Below, one piece after another: positions 9,058 to 18,221 of a stretch of DNA of 64,000 bases. The stretch covers positions 1 to 64,000 of the forward strand of contig NVXK01000023.1 in assembly GCA_002733905.1 (NCBI GenBank), given 5' to 3'. A program made the position numbers and the translations under genes. The notes under the pieces are model-generated. The model saw only the letters and a program-made list of their open reading frames with translations. It was not told the DNA's origin and did not search any database. Source of the DNA: Robiginitomaculum sp. (lineage in GTDB: Bacteria > Pseudomonadota > Alphaproteobacteria > Caulobacterales > Maricaulaceae). Numbering within the stretch: position 1 is the stretch's first letter; every line of letters starts with the position of its first letter.

Positions 9058-9696
9058 ATGTTTGCAAATGAGAATTCGTCGAAACCTGTCGAGAATAAAA
9101 AGTCGCTGCAAACAAAAAAATCAAAGCAGACGATTTGCAATGCTGCGATTTGGTGTCTGGATAAATACGGGTATGCAGAAACATCTATCCTTCGCATCAC
9201 CCAAAAAGCAGGTGTTTCCAGAGGGGCGCTGACCCATCATTTTCCGTCAAAAGAAAACCTGATTGTCGAATCCGTTGAACGACTTTTACAGCGTGCGATG
9301 ACGATTGGTCGTCGTGAACAAAATGAAGAAATGAATATTAGTGATACAATACGGGCGATTTGGGAAAATTTAGATTCACTACAAGGTCGCGCCCTTGTCG
9401 AGGTCTTGATTGCGTCACGTACTGACACAGCTTTGAACGCGCGCATCTCACAGACATTGATAAAGTGGAACCAAACGATCGGTGATAATTTACTACAAGA
9501 CTATAGAACAAGATTTGACAGTAACCGTCCAAGCGACGAGGAAATCGTCCTCTTATTCGAGGTTTGCCGTACATTTTTTAGAGGGCTATTGGTACAAAAA
9601 AGTTTTGTGGAAAATGATCATGATCTTAACAAAATTGCAGAAAAATTTATCATGATTGTCACACCCTATTTCACGTCTCGTCAGCCGCAGCCATAG
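9058..9696 (+). CDS. TetR-family regulator, probably of the Atu-like cluster
   Basis: The N-terminal helix-turn-helix is clear (TSILRITQKAGVSRGALTHHF), followed by a helical ligand domain of no fixed sequence. I use the ATG at 9058 because AGGA precedes it at normal distance; the frame is open back to 8998 without a ribosome site. The gene converges on the Atu-like operon and overlaps the end of its last gene by 26 bases. Pseudomonas atu clusters are controlled by the TetR protein AtuR, so a repressor role for this cluster is a reasonable inference. Candidate operators lie at 18097-18200. Confidence 0.88.
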   Translation: MFANENSSKPVENKKSLQTKKSKQTICNAAIWCLDKYGYAETSILRITQKAGVSRGALTHHFPSKENLIVESVERLLQRAMTIGRREQNEEMNISDTIRAIWENLDSLQGRALVEVLIASRTDTALNARISQTLIKWNQTIGDNLLQDYRTRFDSNRPSDEEIVLLFEVCRTFFRGLLVQKSFVENDHDLNKIAEKFIMIVTPYFTSRQPQP

Positions 9697-10489
9697 TTTG
9701 CAAATACCGCTCGCCTGCCACAGGCGGCGTATGCGGCGGGCCTGCAAAACATTGGGCGATTTCCATCCAGCGTTGGGCAATATCGCCCTTCACCTTTAAC
9801 TTGGAATCAAAAATAGAACGTGTCTGCGTTATTACTTGGCAAAATTCTGTTGCACATCCAAGTATACGGTTATCATTGTCAGGTGTTCCGTATTGCCAGA
9901 TTAAACCCGACGGAGCGGTGAGGCGTATATAGGGCATGTTTTCCGGAACAGTTTCGCCCTGATTTTTAAACGTCCATTCGAATGTATTCGTACCGAGCAC
10001 AACAATATTTTGGAGGCGGTCTTGGTCTATGCGCTCTACACCGAGTACATCATAAATGGCCTGCCCATGCGCCCATGTTTCCATCAAACGCGCCGTAATA
10101 GACGAGCGTACACTCATGGAAGGCCCTGCCCACATGACACGGCGCCTTGGGTCAGCTTTGCCAAAGCTTTTTTGCATATTTTGCGAAAAATCGTACCATT
10201 CCGATACCAAATCGTTGCCTTTTAAATCGCCTAACCATTCAGTTTCAAAACCTTTAAGATTACCTGTTGGCAGAGCTTGCATAACCTGCGTCAGGAAAAC
10301 ATTAAATGCTTTCTCGTCATTGAGCGACATATCAGCCGCCCTGTTCCAGACATGTAAATGGCCGATAATATCTTCGATTGTCCAGAATTTGAACTGTGTC
10401 CCTAAAGACAACTCATAATCGGACTTGTCTTTGATCAATTGATAAAGTGCTTTGCTTTCATCGGCAAAATCTTGGGGTTGTGTGAACAT
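9671..10489 (-). CDS. TIGR03084 family metal-binding protein (DinB/MDMPI-like)
   Basis: The sequence matches TIGR03084 proteins well: FKFWTIEDIIGHLHVWN near the N-terminus, SVRSSITARLMETWAHGQ in the middle and EFCQVITQTR towards the end. This belongs to the DinB / mycothiol-dependent maleylpyruvate isomerase superfamily, whose members bind a metal through His residues such as those in GHLH and WAHGQ. The reaction is unknown. Family alignments favour the start MFTQPQDFADES at 10489; an in-frame ATG at 10513 would add eight residues. It is the last gene of the operon running from atuA, so it probably acts on an intermediate or side product of that pathway. No mycothiol genes are visible here. 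Confidence 0.8.
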   Translation of the reverse strand: MFTQPQDFADESKALYQLIKDKSDYELSLGTQFKFWTIEDIIGHLHVWNRAADMSLNDEKAFNVFLTQVMQALPTGNLKGFETEWLGDLKGNDLVSEWYDFSQNMQKSFGKADPRRRVMWAGPSMSVRSSITARLMETWAHGQAIYDVLGVERIDQDRLQNIVVLGTNTFEWTFKNQGETVPENMPYIRLTAPSGLIWQYGTPDNDNRILGCATEFCQVITQTRSIFDSKLKVKGDIAQRWMEIAQCFAGPPHTPPVAGERYLQTMAAADET

Positions 10490-10544
10490 AGTCGGCTGGC
10501 CTTGTAAATTCATGTGCTAATGATTTCGTGTGCTTGTCACATGA

Positions 10545-11699
10545 TTACTTACGCGGAGCAATACCCATATGCTTACAAATAATGCCGAGCATAACTTCAT
10601 CCGCGCCGCCGCCAATAGACGCCAAGCGTTGGTCACGGAAGCGACGCGAGATCAGAACATCATTCATAAAGCCCATGCCGCCATAAAACTGTAAACATGT
10701 ATCCACAACTTCGCGGTAAAGCCGCCCTGCTTTTAACTTCAACATGGAAACATGTTCCGTGCAATCCTCACCGCGCAAATATCTTTGCACTGTTTTTTCG
10801 AGCATGGCTCTGTACATTTCCACATCGGTTTTCATCTCGGCAATACGGAAATGCACGACTTGGTTATCCAAAACCGATTTGCCAAAAATTTGGCGTTCCC
10901 GCGTATAGTCTATTGTTTCTTGTAGAGTGTTTTCCATAAAGCGGACACAATTTGACGCCACCCAAAGGCGCTCTTCCTGAAATTGTTGCATTTGATACAT
11001 GAAGCCCATATTCTCGACGCCAATAACATTGCTTTTAGGCACACGTACATCTTCGAGATAAATCAACCCCGTATCAGATGAGCACATCCCAAGTTTTTCC
11101 AATTTCTTGGCAATCGTCACGCCTTTGGTTTTCATGGGAATAATGACGAGGCTTTTATTTCTATAGGGCCCCTCATCGCCCGTATTCACAAGTGTCGTCA
11201 TAAAGTCAGCTTGGATCGCATTGGTAATCCACATTTTCGAGCCATTGATAATATAGTCGTCACCATCACTACGCGCCGTTGTTTTGATCGCGCCCACATC
11301 GGAACCAGCACTCGGTTCGGATACACCTATACAGGCGACTTGATCCCCCGCGATTGCTGGGGCTAGAAATTCTTTACGCAAGGCATCCGAACCATGAAGA
11401 GCGAGAATCGGTGTCGCCATATCGGTTTGCACACCGATTGCCATTGGCACGCCGCCACAATTTATTTCTCCGAGTGCTTCGACAAAGGCAACATTATAGC
11501 CGTAATCCAGCCCCATACCGCCATAAGCTTCTGGTTTGCAGATACCTAACAAGCCTGCATTCCCAAGTTTTTTAAACAGCTCATGAGCTGGAAATATTTC
11601 TTCTTTTTCCCACTGATCAACATAAGGGTTGATATCTTTGTCGATGATTTTTCGAGTGGTGCGTTGAATTTCGCGATGTACGTCTGTGTAAAAATCCAT
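10545..11699 (-). CDS. Acyl-CoA dehydrogenase of the Atu-like operon
   Basis: This 384-residue FAD enzyme introduces an alpha,beta double bond into an acyl-CoA. The FAD/substrate motif is CIGVSEPSAGSDV, followed by GSKMWITNA. Near the C-terminus IGGGADEV has Gly where medium-chain enzymes have their catalytic Glu. A Glu in the segment FQEERLW takes the place used by isovaleryl-CoA-type enzymes, which points to methyl-branched substrates. It lies in one direction with atuF, atuE, atuC and atuA, 35 bases after atuF. A citronellyl-CoA dehydrogenase (AtuD-like) role is possible, but a second candidate lies at 18222. Confidence 0.88.
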   Translation of the reverse strand: MDFYTDVHREIQRTTRKIIDKDINPYVDQWEKEEIFPAHELFKKLGNAGLLGICKPEAYGGMGLDYGYNVAFVEALGEINCGGVPMAIGVQTDMATPILALHGSDALRKEFLAPAIAGDQVACIGVSEPSAGSDVGAIKTTARSDGDDYIINGSKMWITNAIQADFMTTLVNTGDEGPYRNKSLVIIPMKTKGVTIAKKLEKLGMCSSDTGLIYLEDVRVPKSNVIGVENMGFMYQMQQFQEERLWVASNCVRFMENTLQETIDYTRERQIFGKSVLDNQVVHFRIAEMKTDVEMYRAMLEKTVQRYLRGEDCTEHVSMLKLKAGRLYREVVDTCLQFYGGMGFMNDVLISRRFRDQRLASIGGGADEVMLGIICKHMGIAPRK

Positions 11700-11734
11700 G
11701 GCCTGACTTCCTCTTTACTGTTTATTTCTTGCGA

Positions 11735-13735
11735 TTACTCTTTTGTAGGTTCGATAATCAGGATGACGTCACCCGCAGGAATTTGATCCCCTTGTGATGC
11801 TTTGACTGCGGTAATATTTCCTGAGACTTCGGCGAGAATATCATGTTGCATTTTCATCGCTTCCAAGACGGCCAATCGGTCGCCCTGTTTAACCTCGTCA
11901 CCTTGTTTGACCAAAATCTCTAGCAATGTGCCGTGCATTGGCGCGACAACACGTCCACCGCCGCCACCCGTTTCATCAAGCAAGCTTTGTGTAATACCGC
12001 ATAGATTTTGCAACTCGAAAATCCGCCCGCCAATATCAATTGTGATTTGGCCATTTTTACCTGCCATATGCCCCACATGCATACGCGTGCCATTTAGGTC
12101 TAAAACCGCAGCATTCGCACTCATGCTTTTTACCGTCACTTCATACAGAGTATCATCAATTTGCGCACTGTAGCAATTACGCCCCGTCGTCGTGAGGACG
12201 AAAGCAATATCATCTTCACCGACTGCGTATTTATATTCACTCATCAACCGCCCTTGCGATCCCCAATTAAGAAGCTCTGAATTCACCCCCAAAGAGTTTT
12301 CACGTGCGGTCTTGGCTTCGTATTCATAATTGAGCACACTTGCGAGTACACATGTTTGGGCCGTTGTTTCCGACCCCTGTAAATCTTGTGCGTTAAACGC
12401 TTCGCCTATGAATGCTGTCGTCGCTTGCCCTGACGCAAAAACAGCATTGTCCAAAATATCGACGAGGAAAGCTTTATTCGTCGTCACCCCAAACAGTCGC
12501 GTATTCACAAGAGCATTGCGTAAACGTGCGGTCGCGATTTCACGCGTCTCGCCCCATGCAATAATTTTTGCAATCATCGGATCATAAAAAGGTGAAATAT
12601 CTGATCCCGTATCAATCCCCGTATCCACGCGAACACCCTCTGATAGAGCAGGTTCCCAAATATCAATATGACCTGTCATTGGCAGAAAATCTTGCGCGAC
12701 ATCTTCGGCGTATAACCGTGCTTCGACCGCGTGACCGTTCAGCTTCACATCATCTTGGGTAAACCCAAGGCCCTCACCATTGGCGACTTTGATTTGCAAA
12801 TCCACAAGGTCAAACCCCGTAATCATTTCTGTGACGGGATGTTCGACTTGTAAACGCGTATTCATTTCAAGAAAGTAAAACGCACCGTCTGTATCCAATA
12901 AAAATTCAACAGTACCTGCGCCGACATATTGAATGCTCTTCGCGGCCTCTACCGCCGCTGTTCCCATTTGCTCACGTTGTGTTTGGGTTAAAATAGGGCA
13001 TGGGGCTTCTTCGATAACTTTTTGATGGCGGCGTTGTACGGAACAATCACGTTCACCCAAATGAACTGTATTGCCTGCTGTGTCGGCAAAGATTTGCACT
13101 TCGACATGACGTGGTTTTTGCACAGCTTTTTCAAGTATCAGATCACCATTTCCAAAAGCATTCAATGCTTCTGAACGGGCTGAAACAATGGCTGTGTCCA
13201 GTTCTTTGGCAGCGTTTACAAGGCGCATACCGCGTCCACCGCCCCCTGCCACGGCTTTGACCATAATAGGGAAGCCAATTTTTTTAGCTTCTGCGATCAA
13301 AACTTCATCGTCTTGGCTTTCGCCTTCATACCCCGGCACACACGGCACCCCTGCCGCCATCATTTTTACTTTGGCATTGCCTTTATGCCCCATTAACGCA
13401 ATGGCTTCGGCACTGGGGCCGATAAAGACAATATTGGCCCTTGCACATGCATTGGCAAAATCTGCATTCTCAGATAAAAAACCATATCCGGGATGCACAG
13501 CTCCTGCATTGGTTTTCTTGGCGGCGTCCAATATTTTCTCGACAACGAGATAGCTTTCATGCGCTGGTGACGCACCAATGCATACAGCTTCATCAGCAAG
13601 TTTTACATGGGGTGCATTTTCGTCGGCGTGGGAATAAACGGCAATTGTACGCATGCCCATGGCTTTGGCAGAACGGATTATCCGTACCGCAATTTCACCG
13701 CGATTTGCAATAAGTATGGAATTAAATTTTGCCAT
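11735..13735 (-). CDS. atuF: Acyl-CoA carboxylase alpha subunit (biotin carboxylase/BCCP), AtuF-like
   Basis: The 666-residue product carries a biotin carboxylase domain ([13 protein letters not shown] at the N-terminus, AVAGGGGRGMR glycine loop, [13 protein letters not shown]). A C-terminal biotinyl domain has the acceptor Lys in EAMKM near residue 628. It charges biotin with CO2 for the partner beta subunit encoded two genes upstream. The start at 13735 has GGGGAG before it and lies two bases after the hydratase stop; the frame stays open to 13771 inside that gene. The operon context with AtuA points to geranyl-CoA carboxylase or a related branched enoyl-CoA carboxylase. A separate MCC alpha subunit is encoded at 57007. 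Confidence 0.85.
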   Translation of the reverse strand: MAKFNSILIANRGEIAVRIIRSAKAMGMRTIAVYSHADENAPHVKLADEAVCIGASPAHESYLVVEKILDAAKKTNAGAVHPGYGFLSENADFANACARANIVFIGPSAEAIALMGHKGNAKVKMMAAGVPCVPGYEGESQDDEVLIAEAKKIGFPIMVKAVAGGGGRGMRLVNAAKELDTAIVSARSEALNAFGNGDLILEKAVQKPRHVEVQIFADTAGNTVHLGERDCSVQRRHQKVIEEAPCPILTQTQREQMGTAAVEAAKSIQYVGAGTVEFLLDTDGAFYFLEMNTRLQVEHPVTEMITGFDLVDLQIKVANGEGLGFTQDDVKLNGHAVEARLYAEDVAQDFLPMTGHIDIWEPALSEGVRVDTGIDTGSDISPFYDPMIAKIIAWGETREIATARLRNALVNTRLFGVTTNKAFLVDILDNAVFASGQATTAFIGEAFNAQDLQGSETTAQTCVLASVLNYEYEAKTARENSLGVNSELLNWGSQGRLMSEYKYAVGEDDIAFVLTTTGRNCYSAQIDDTLYEVTVKSMSANAAVLDLNGTRMHVGHMAGKNGQITIDIGGRIFELQNLCGITQSLLDETGGGGGRVVAPMHGTLLEILVKQGDEVKQGDRLAVLEAMKMQHDILAEVSGNITAVKASQGDQIPAGDVILIIEPTKE

Positions 13736-13737
13736 AT

Positions 13738-14568
13738 TTACACACTCTCCCCTAATGGTGCTAGCGCCCAATCAGGGGCGCGCTTACTCAGAATAGACGT
13801 AATGCCTTCATGCCCCTCTTCACTCATCATGCAATCTACAAAACTATCCGCGGCCGCTTGCATTTGCTCGTCTTCATTGAGATATGGCAGTGAGAGCAAT
13901 AAAGCCTTTGTCGCAGCAATTGCGGCGGGCGCACACTGGCGTATGGTCGCTTGCACGCGTATGATCGCAGCGTCCATTTCACCATCTCCCTCGACGACTT
14001 CATCCGCAAGGCCGAGTGTCACCGCCTCTTTGCCTTTAAAGCTGGCGGCACTCATCATCAAGCGACGACCATTGCGCGTCCCCAAACGTGCCATCACATA
14101 GGGTGTAATTTGCGCGGGATTGAGGCCGATTTTTGTTTCAGTAAGTGAGAAACGCGCCCCTGCCTCAACAATCACCATATCGCCAATACAGGCCATGCCA
14201 AAACCACCTGCCATTGCCGCGCCTTCAATTGCCATAATCGTAAACTGGGGCAAGCGGTTGATGGCCTGAAACATTTTTCCACCAGAAAGACTTAGTGCGG
14301 TTACGGTTTTACGGCGCGTTTCCAGATCGCCTGCAAAGCTTTCCTTGAACGCTTTTAAATCAGCACCAGCGCAAAATATGCCGCCGCGCCCCCGAAACGT
14401 CACACCACGAATATCACGGCGATCTTCTAAGGATTTTGCGAGTAAAACCAATGCGTGGACACGATCAGTTGTCAAAGGATTACGAATTTCAGGTTGGTTG
14501 AACCATACAGTCAGCCAACCGTTTTTCAGTTCTAAATCGAGTGCGTCCGATTGCGGTAAATTTTTCAT
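13738..14568 (-). CDS. atuE: Enoyl-CoA hydratase, AtuE-like
   Basis: This crotonase-fold protein of 276 residues has the oxyanion-hole segment FCAGADLKAF and the second active-site region IEGAAMAGGFGMAC. The catalytic Glu lies in TETKIGLNPAQ. In Atu pathways AtuE hydrates the isohexenylglutaconyl-CoA made by geranyl-CoA carboxylase; in leucine breakdown LiuC does the parallel step. The gene is fused tightly into the carboxylase operon, two bases from atuF and 37 bases from atuC, so its substrate should be the carboxylase product. The specific substrate is inference. Confidence 0.8.
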   Translation of the reverse strand: MKNLPQSDALDLELKNGWLTVWFNQPEIRNPLTTDRVHALVLLAKSLEDRRDIRGVTFRGRGGIFCAGADLKAFKESFAGDLETRRKTVTALSLSGGKMFQAINRLPQFTIMAIEGAAMAGGFGMACIGDMVIVEAGARFSLTETKIGLNPAQITPYVMARLGTRNGRRLMMSAASFKGKEAVTLGLADEVVEGDGEMDAAIIRVQATIRQCAPAAIAATKALLLSLPYLNEDEQMQAAADSFVDCMMSEEGHEGITSILSKRAPDWALAPLGESV

Positions 14569-14605
14569 GTCATATTCTCATCTAAATTATCTGGGTTTTT
14601 TCTGG

Positions 14606-16237
14606 TTAGATTCGCGCAACACCGAAACTATTTGGATGCAGTTTGCGTCGTCGGGATTCCCAACATGTTTCAAGGGCAAAGCCCAAAACTTTGCGACTGT
14701 CCCGTGGATCAATTATGCCGTTATCCAGCAAGCGTCCCGAGGTATAAAATGCGTCTGATTGTGGTTTGAACACGTCCAAAATTTCTTGTTTTTTCATTTG
14801 GAACATTTGCTCCATTTGATCGTTCATCTCGATACCTTTGCGTTTCGCAATTGCGCGACCGACAACGTCCATTGTCGTTGCGGCTTGTTCGCCGCCCATC
14901 ACGCCTGTCTTGGCATTTGGCCATGCAAACAAAAAGTCCGCGTCATAACCATAGCCGCACATGCCGTAATTTCCCGCGCCAAAGCTCGCGCCGATATAAA
15001 GCGAAAGTTTCGGGACACGTATATTTGAGACGGCTTGGATCATTTTTGATCCGTGCTTAATCATGCCTTTTTGTTCGTATTCCGTACCGACCATATAGCC
15101 CGTAATATTGTGCAAAAACACAATGGGTAAATCTTGCTGATCACACAGTTGGAAAAACTGCGTTGCCTTCGCTGCACTGTCTGGATCGAATGGCCCGTTA
15201 TTACCAATAACGCCAACGGCGTGGCCCATTATTTTGGCCTGTACGCAAACAGTAGTTACCCCAAACCCTGATTTAAATTCAAGAAAATCAGAACCATCAA
15301 CCAGACGCGCGATCACTTCACGTGCGTCATATGGCTTTCGGTAATCAACGGGCACAATACCAGCAAGTTCCGCAATGTCATAAAGCGGCGTTTCAACATC
15401 TGGGCTTGGCAGTGTTTCACAATTTTTATTCCAATCCAACCGTGCCACAAGGTCACGGCAAATCTGTAATCCGTGCGCGTCATCTTCGGCAACATATTCA
15501 ACCAGACCCGATATGGTCGCGTGCATTTCCACACCGCCCAGCTCGTCTGGATTGGCGATCTCGCCCGTTGCGGCCTGTACAAGTGCAGCCCCCGCAAGGG
15601 CGGCCATGCCGTTTTTCTTTACCCCGATCACATAATCGCTCATGCCCGGTAAATAAGCGCCACCTGCTGTCGAAGGGCCATGTAGAACCACGAATGTAGG
15701 AATGCCAGCAGCGCTTAAACGACCAAGACGGTTGAACAATCCACCGCCAACGGCCCATTGTTCGACTTGATAGGCCATCAGGTTTGCGCCCGCGCTTTCC
15801 ACCAAATGAATGAGTGGCAATTTATGTTTCAGCGCAAAATCCAAAACCTTGATGGCTTTATCCGCGCTCATGACTGTGGACGCGCCTGCGTTGATACCAC
15901 TATCGCTGACCATAATCGCACACCGAATGCCGCTGACAAAACCAATGCCAGAAATAGAACTTGCCCCCGGCAAGCTTGTGTCTGGATTGGTATCGTCAAC
16001 CAGATAACTCGCCATATTAAAAAGCTCTAGGAATGGCATGCCCGGATCGAGAAGATGCTTGAGACGGTCACGCGGTAAAAGCTGCCCACGTTGTTCAAAA
16101 CGCGGTTTACGTTTAGCAGAAAATTTCTCGGCTCGCTCTTCCAGACCGCGTAATTTATCAATCAGTGCTAACATATCTTCTCGGTTCTTTTTGAACCCGT
16201 CCGCACCCGTCGATATTTTTGAACGAAATATTGTCAT
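14606..16237 (-). CDS. atuC: Acyl-CoA carboxylase beta subunit (carboxyltransferase), AtuC-like
   Basis: The 543-residue carboxyltransferase has both crotonase-like halves: GANLMAYQVEQW with STAGGAYLPGM in the first, and ITGYMVGTEYEQKG with [11 protein letters not shown] in the second. It moves the carboxyl group from biotin to a beta-methyl enoyl-CoA. Where the liuB product of this window reads [10 protein letters not shown], this protein reads GGLFNRLGRLS. That glycine-rich version resembles geranyl-CoA carboxylases, which are thought to need space for a longer acyl chain where MCC has a bulky side chain. It lies three bases after atuA in the same operon. The two carboxylases here are clearly different lineages. 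Confidence 0.82.
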   Translation of the reverse strand: MTIFRSKISTGADGFKKNREDMLALIDKLRGLEERAEKFSAKRKPRFEQRGQLLPRDRLKHLLDPGMPFLELFNMASYLVDDTNPDTSLPGASSISGIGFVSGIRCAIMVSDSGINAGASTVMSADKAIKVLDFALKHKLPLIHLVESAGANLMAYQVEQWAVGGGLFNRLGRLSAAGIPTFVVLHGPSTAGGAYLPGMSDYVIGVKKNGMAALAGAALVQAATGEIANPDELGGVEMHATISGLVEYVAEDDAHGLQICRDLVARLDWNKNCETLPSPDVETPLYDIAELAGIVPVDYRKPYDAREVIARLVDGSDFLEFKSGFGVTTVCVQAKIMGHAVGVIGNNGPFDPDSAAKATQFFQLCDQQDLPIVFLHNITGYMVGTEYEQKGMIKHGSKMIQAVSNIRVPKLSLYIGASFGAGNYGMCGYGYDADFLFAWPNAKTGVMGGEQAATTMDVVGRAIAKRKGIEMNDQMEQMFQMKKQEILDVFKPQSDAFYTSGRLLDNGIIDPRDSRKVLGFALETCWESRRRKLHPNSFGVARI

Positions 16238-16239
16238 TG

Positions 16240-18033
16240 CTAGCTTCTCACTTCATTGGTCAATTCTGGTATAAGGCCTTGGGGAATCTCCACTTTATAG
16301 GAGAGCAAAATTTGTGCATAGGCTTTCGCCTGTGGGTCATTACGCAAGCTTGCCATACCACCGCCGTCAAGAACATCGTGCAATAAAAAATTGATCGCCG
16401 CCACCCCTGGCAAGAAAAACCTCTCGACGCGTGACGGATTAAAATGGGCGAAATATTGCGAGACACTCTCCTCGGTTAGCGCGCGCCATATCCAAGGTAG
16501 GTATTTTACGTCACGCGCAATAATGCCGATATTTGCTTTGTCACCCTTATCGCCACTCCGCCCCCATGCAAGCGCGATGAGAGGGACACTGATCAATGCC
16601 TCGGAAGTTGGCGGTGATTTTGGCGGCGCGTGAGGCGTCGGTGCGACACAAATATCGGCATTTTGCGTATACGTCGTATCTACGCTATCAATTTTTACCA
16701 CCACATTATCTTTCGGCAAGGTGAAGGAAAACAGGCGCACAATCGGCGAAGGTTTTGGGCGACCTGCATTGAAGATTGACAAACCAGCAGGTGTGGCAAG
16801 CGCCATGCCTGTGGTTTCTTTAATCAAGATACCTGCGCCGTTCATGCTTTCGTGACGTACAGCCAATTTCAAAACCACTTCGCGTATCTCAGGATTATCG
16901 GAACCGCCATATTGACTATCTGCGCCAATCACTTCGATACTTGTCTGGGCGAATGGTGGGAACTTGACGCGTTTAAGTAAATTTTCTGCGCGTTCTAGGG
17001 AAGCCTTACCATATGTTTTTGCTTTTTTGGCGGCGTCAAGGCCTGTGAAGCTTATCAACATGCCTGCACGAAACCCGTCAATATAGGTCGCACACACCTT
17101 ATAGTCTTTGGGTGGTGGGCGACCTATAGCGCCCCTAACACTGACACAATCTTCGCTGATCTGTTCTATTTTAACATCTGAGAAATCACAAACTACGTCT
17201 GGTAATATATAAGTCTGTGGATCGCCAATTTCATAGATCATTTGTTCGGATACGGTTGCAACACTTACGAGGCCGCCTGTGTTTTTTGGTTTAGAGACGG
17301 TGAAATTTGCATTTTCTTGTACTTCAACAATGGGGTAGCCTATGTTGACCAGACTATCTTTTACCAATTCCCAATCGGTGAAATTACCCCCGGTCGCCTG
17401 CACACCACATTCAATAATATGACCAGCAAGGCTTGCTTGCGCCAATTTATCATACTCATCCATAGTCCAACCAAAATGAGATATACATGCGCCAAGGGTT
17501 ACGGCGCTATCAACACAACGCCCCGTAATGACAATGTCCGCCCCATCGTTGAGCGCCTGTGCAATTGGCGCTGCCCCGAGATAGGCATTGATACTGGCAA
17601 CTTTTGCTACATCAGGAAAGTTTTTGCCAGAGAACATTTCCTTGATATTTTTATCTTGAAAATCAACAGCGCGTGAAACGAGATCATCACCAGAGATGAC
17701 TGCCACTTTTAAATCCAAGCCTTGCTTTGCGATTAACGCCCGCAATGCTTCACCGCAAGCCATAGGGTTTACACCGCCTGCATTAGATATGACTTTCACA
17801 TTTTGTTTTGCAATTCGCGCAAGATTACGCCCCATAGCGCTCGTGACGAAATCTACCGCGTAACCAAGTGCGGGGTCTTTTGCACGCGCACGTGCAAGGA
17901 TCGACATGGTGACTTCTGCGAGGTAATCATAGACCAGATAATCAATATCGCCGTCACGTAATAATTGCGGCGTCGACATTGCGGCATCGCCCCAATATCC
18001 GCTCGCGCCAGCGATTTTGATAGATGATTTCAT
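16240..18033 (-). CDS. atuA: AtuA-family protein (DUF1446)
   Basis: The 597-residue product has the long DUF1446 domain first (GASGYWGDAAMSTPQLL, NAGGVNPMACGEALRALI, ITGRCVDSAVTLG). An AtuA-like ferredoxin-fold domain with the motif GRSGDKGDKANIGIIARD follows. AtuA is needed for growth on acyclic terpenes in Pseudomonas, but its reaction is not settled. The gene heads a six-gene minus-strand operon, with the next start three bases after its stop. Upstream is a 188-base divergent promoter region with two dyads. This gene is the strongest evidence that the cluster is Atu-like and not a second leucine cluster. Confidence 0.9.
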   Translation of the reverse strand: MKSSIKIAGASGYWGDAAMSTPQLLRDGDIDYLVYDYLAEVTMSILARARAKDPALGYAVDFVTSAMGRNLARIAKQNVKVISNAGGVNPMACGEALRALIAKQGLDLKVAVISGDDLVSRAVDFQDKNIKEMFSGKNFPDVAKVASINAYLGAAPIAQALNDGADIVITGRCVDSAVTLGACISHFGWTMDEYDKLAQASLAGHIIECGVQATGGNFTDWELVKDSLVNIGYPIVEVQENANFTVSKPKNTGGLVSVATVSEQMIYEIGDPQTYILPDVVCDFSDVKIEQISEDCVSVRGAIGRPPPKDYKVCATYIDGFRAGMLISFTGLDAAKKAKTYGKASLERAENLLKRVKFPPFAQTSIEVIGADSQYGGSDNPEIREVVLKLAVRHESMNGAGILIKETTGMALATPAGLSIFNAGRPKPSPIVRLFSFTLPKDNVVVKIDSVDTTYTQNADICVAPTPHAPPKSPPTSEALISVPLIALAWGRSGDKGDKANIGIIARDVKYLPWIWRALTEESVSQYFAHFNPSRVERFFLPGVAAINFLLHDVLDGGGMASLRNDPQAKAYAQILLSYKVEIPQGLIPELTNEVRS

Positions 18034-18096
18034 AATAGTATAGTCACCTCGGCTTGATGAGTTTTTTTCTTGAATTTATGAATATTTTGCGCTAAA

Positions 18097-18118
18097 ACAA
18101 AACGGTCGTTCTGTTTGT
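18097..18118. promoter_or_regulatory. Imperfect palindrome in the atuA/acyl-CoA dehydrogenase divergent region
   Basis: The 22-base element runs from ACAAA at 18097 to TTTGT at 18118 with an AACG-GT-CGTT core. It resembles TetR-family operators and shares CGTTCT with the perfect dyad 65 bases downstream. Confidence 0.4.
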
Positions 18119-18176
18119 AAGTAAAGAAACTCAAAAAAAAAGCAACAGAAAAGGTAAAATTTTAAATCTGTGCTCT

Positions 18177-18200
18177 CGTTCTTACACCTATATAAGAACG
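18177..18200. promoter_or_regulatory. Perfect 8-8-8 inverted repeat, candidate operator
   Basis: CGTTCTTA at 18177-18184 and its exact reverse complement TAAGAACG at 18193-18200 flank an eight-base spacer. The site ends 21 bases before the start codon of the dehydrogenase at 18222, where a bound repressor would block transcription. The likely ligand is the TetR protein encoded at 9058, by analogy with AtuR. Confidence 0.55.
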
Positions 18201-18221
18201 CAAATTTTATATGAGGTCATT

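Noticed and set aside
9012-9200. Minus-strand frame opposite the TetR gene start
   Set aside because: It lies antisense to the helix-turn-helix region and has no family features.
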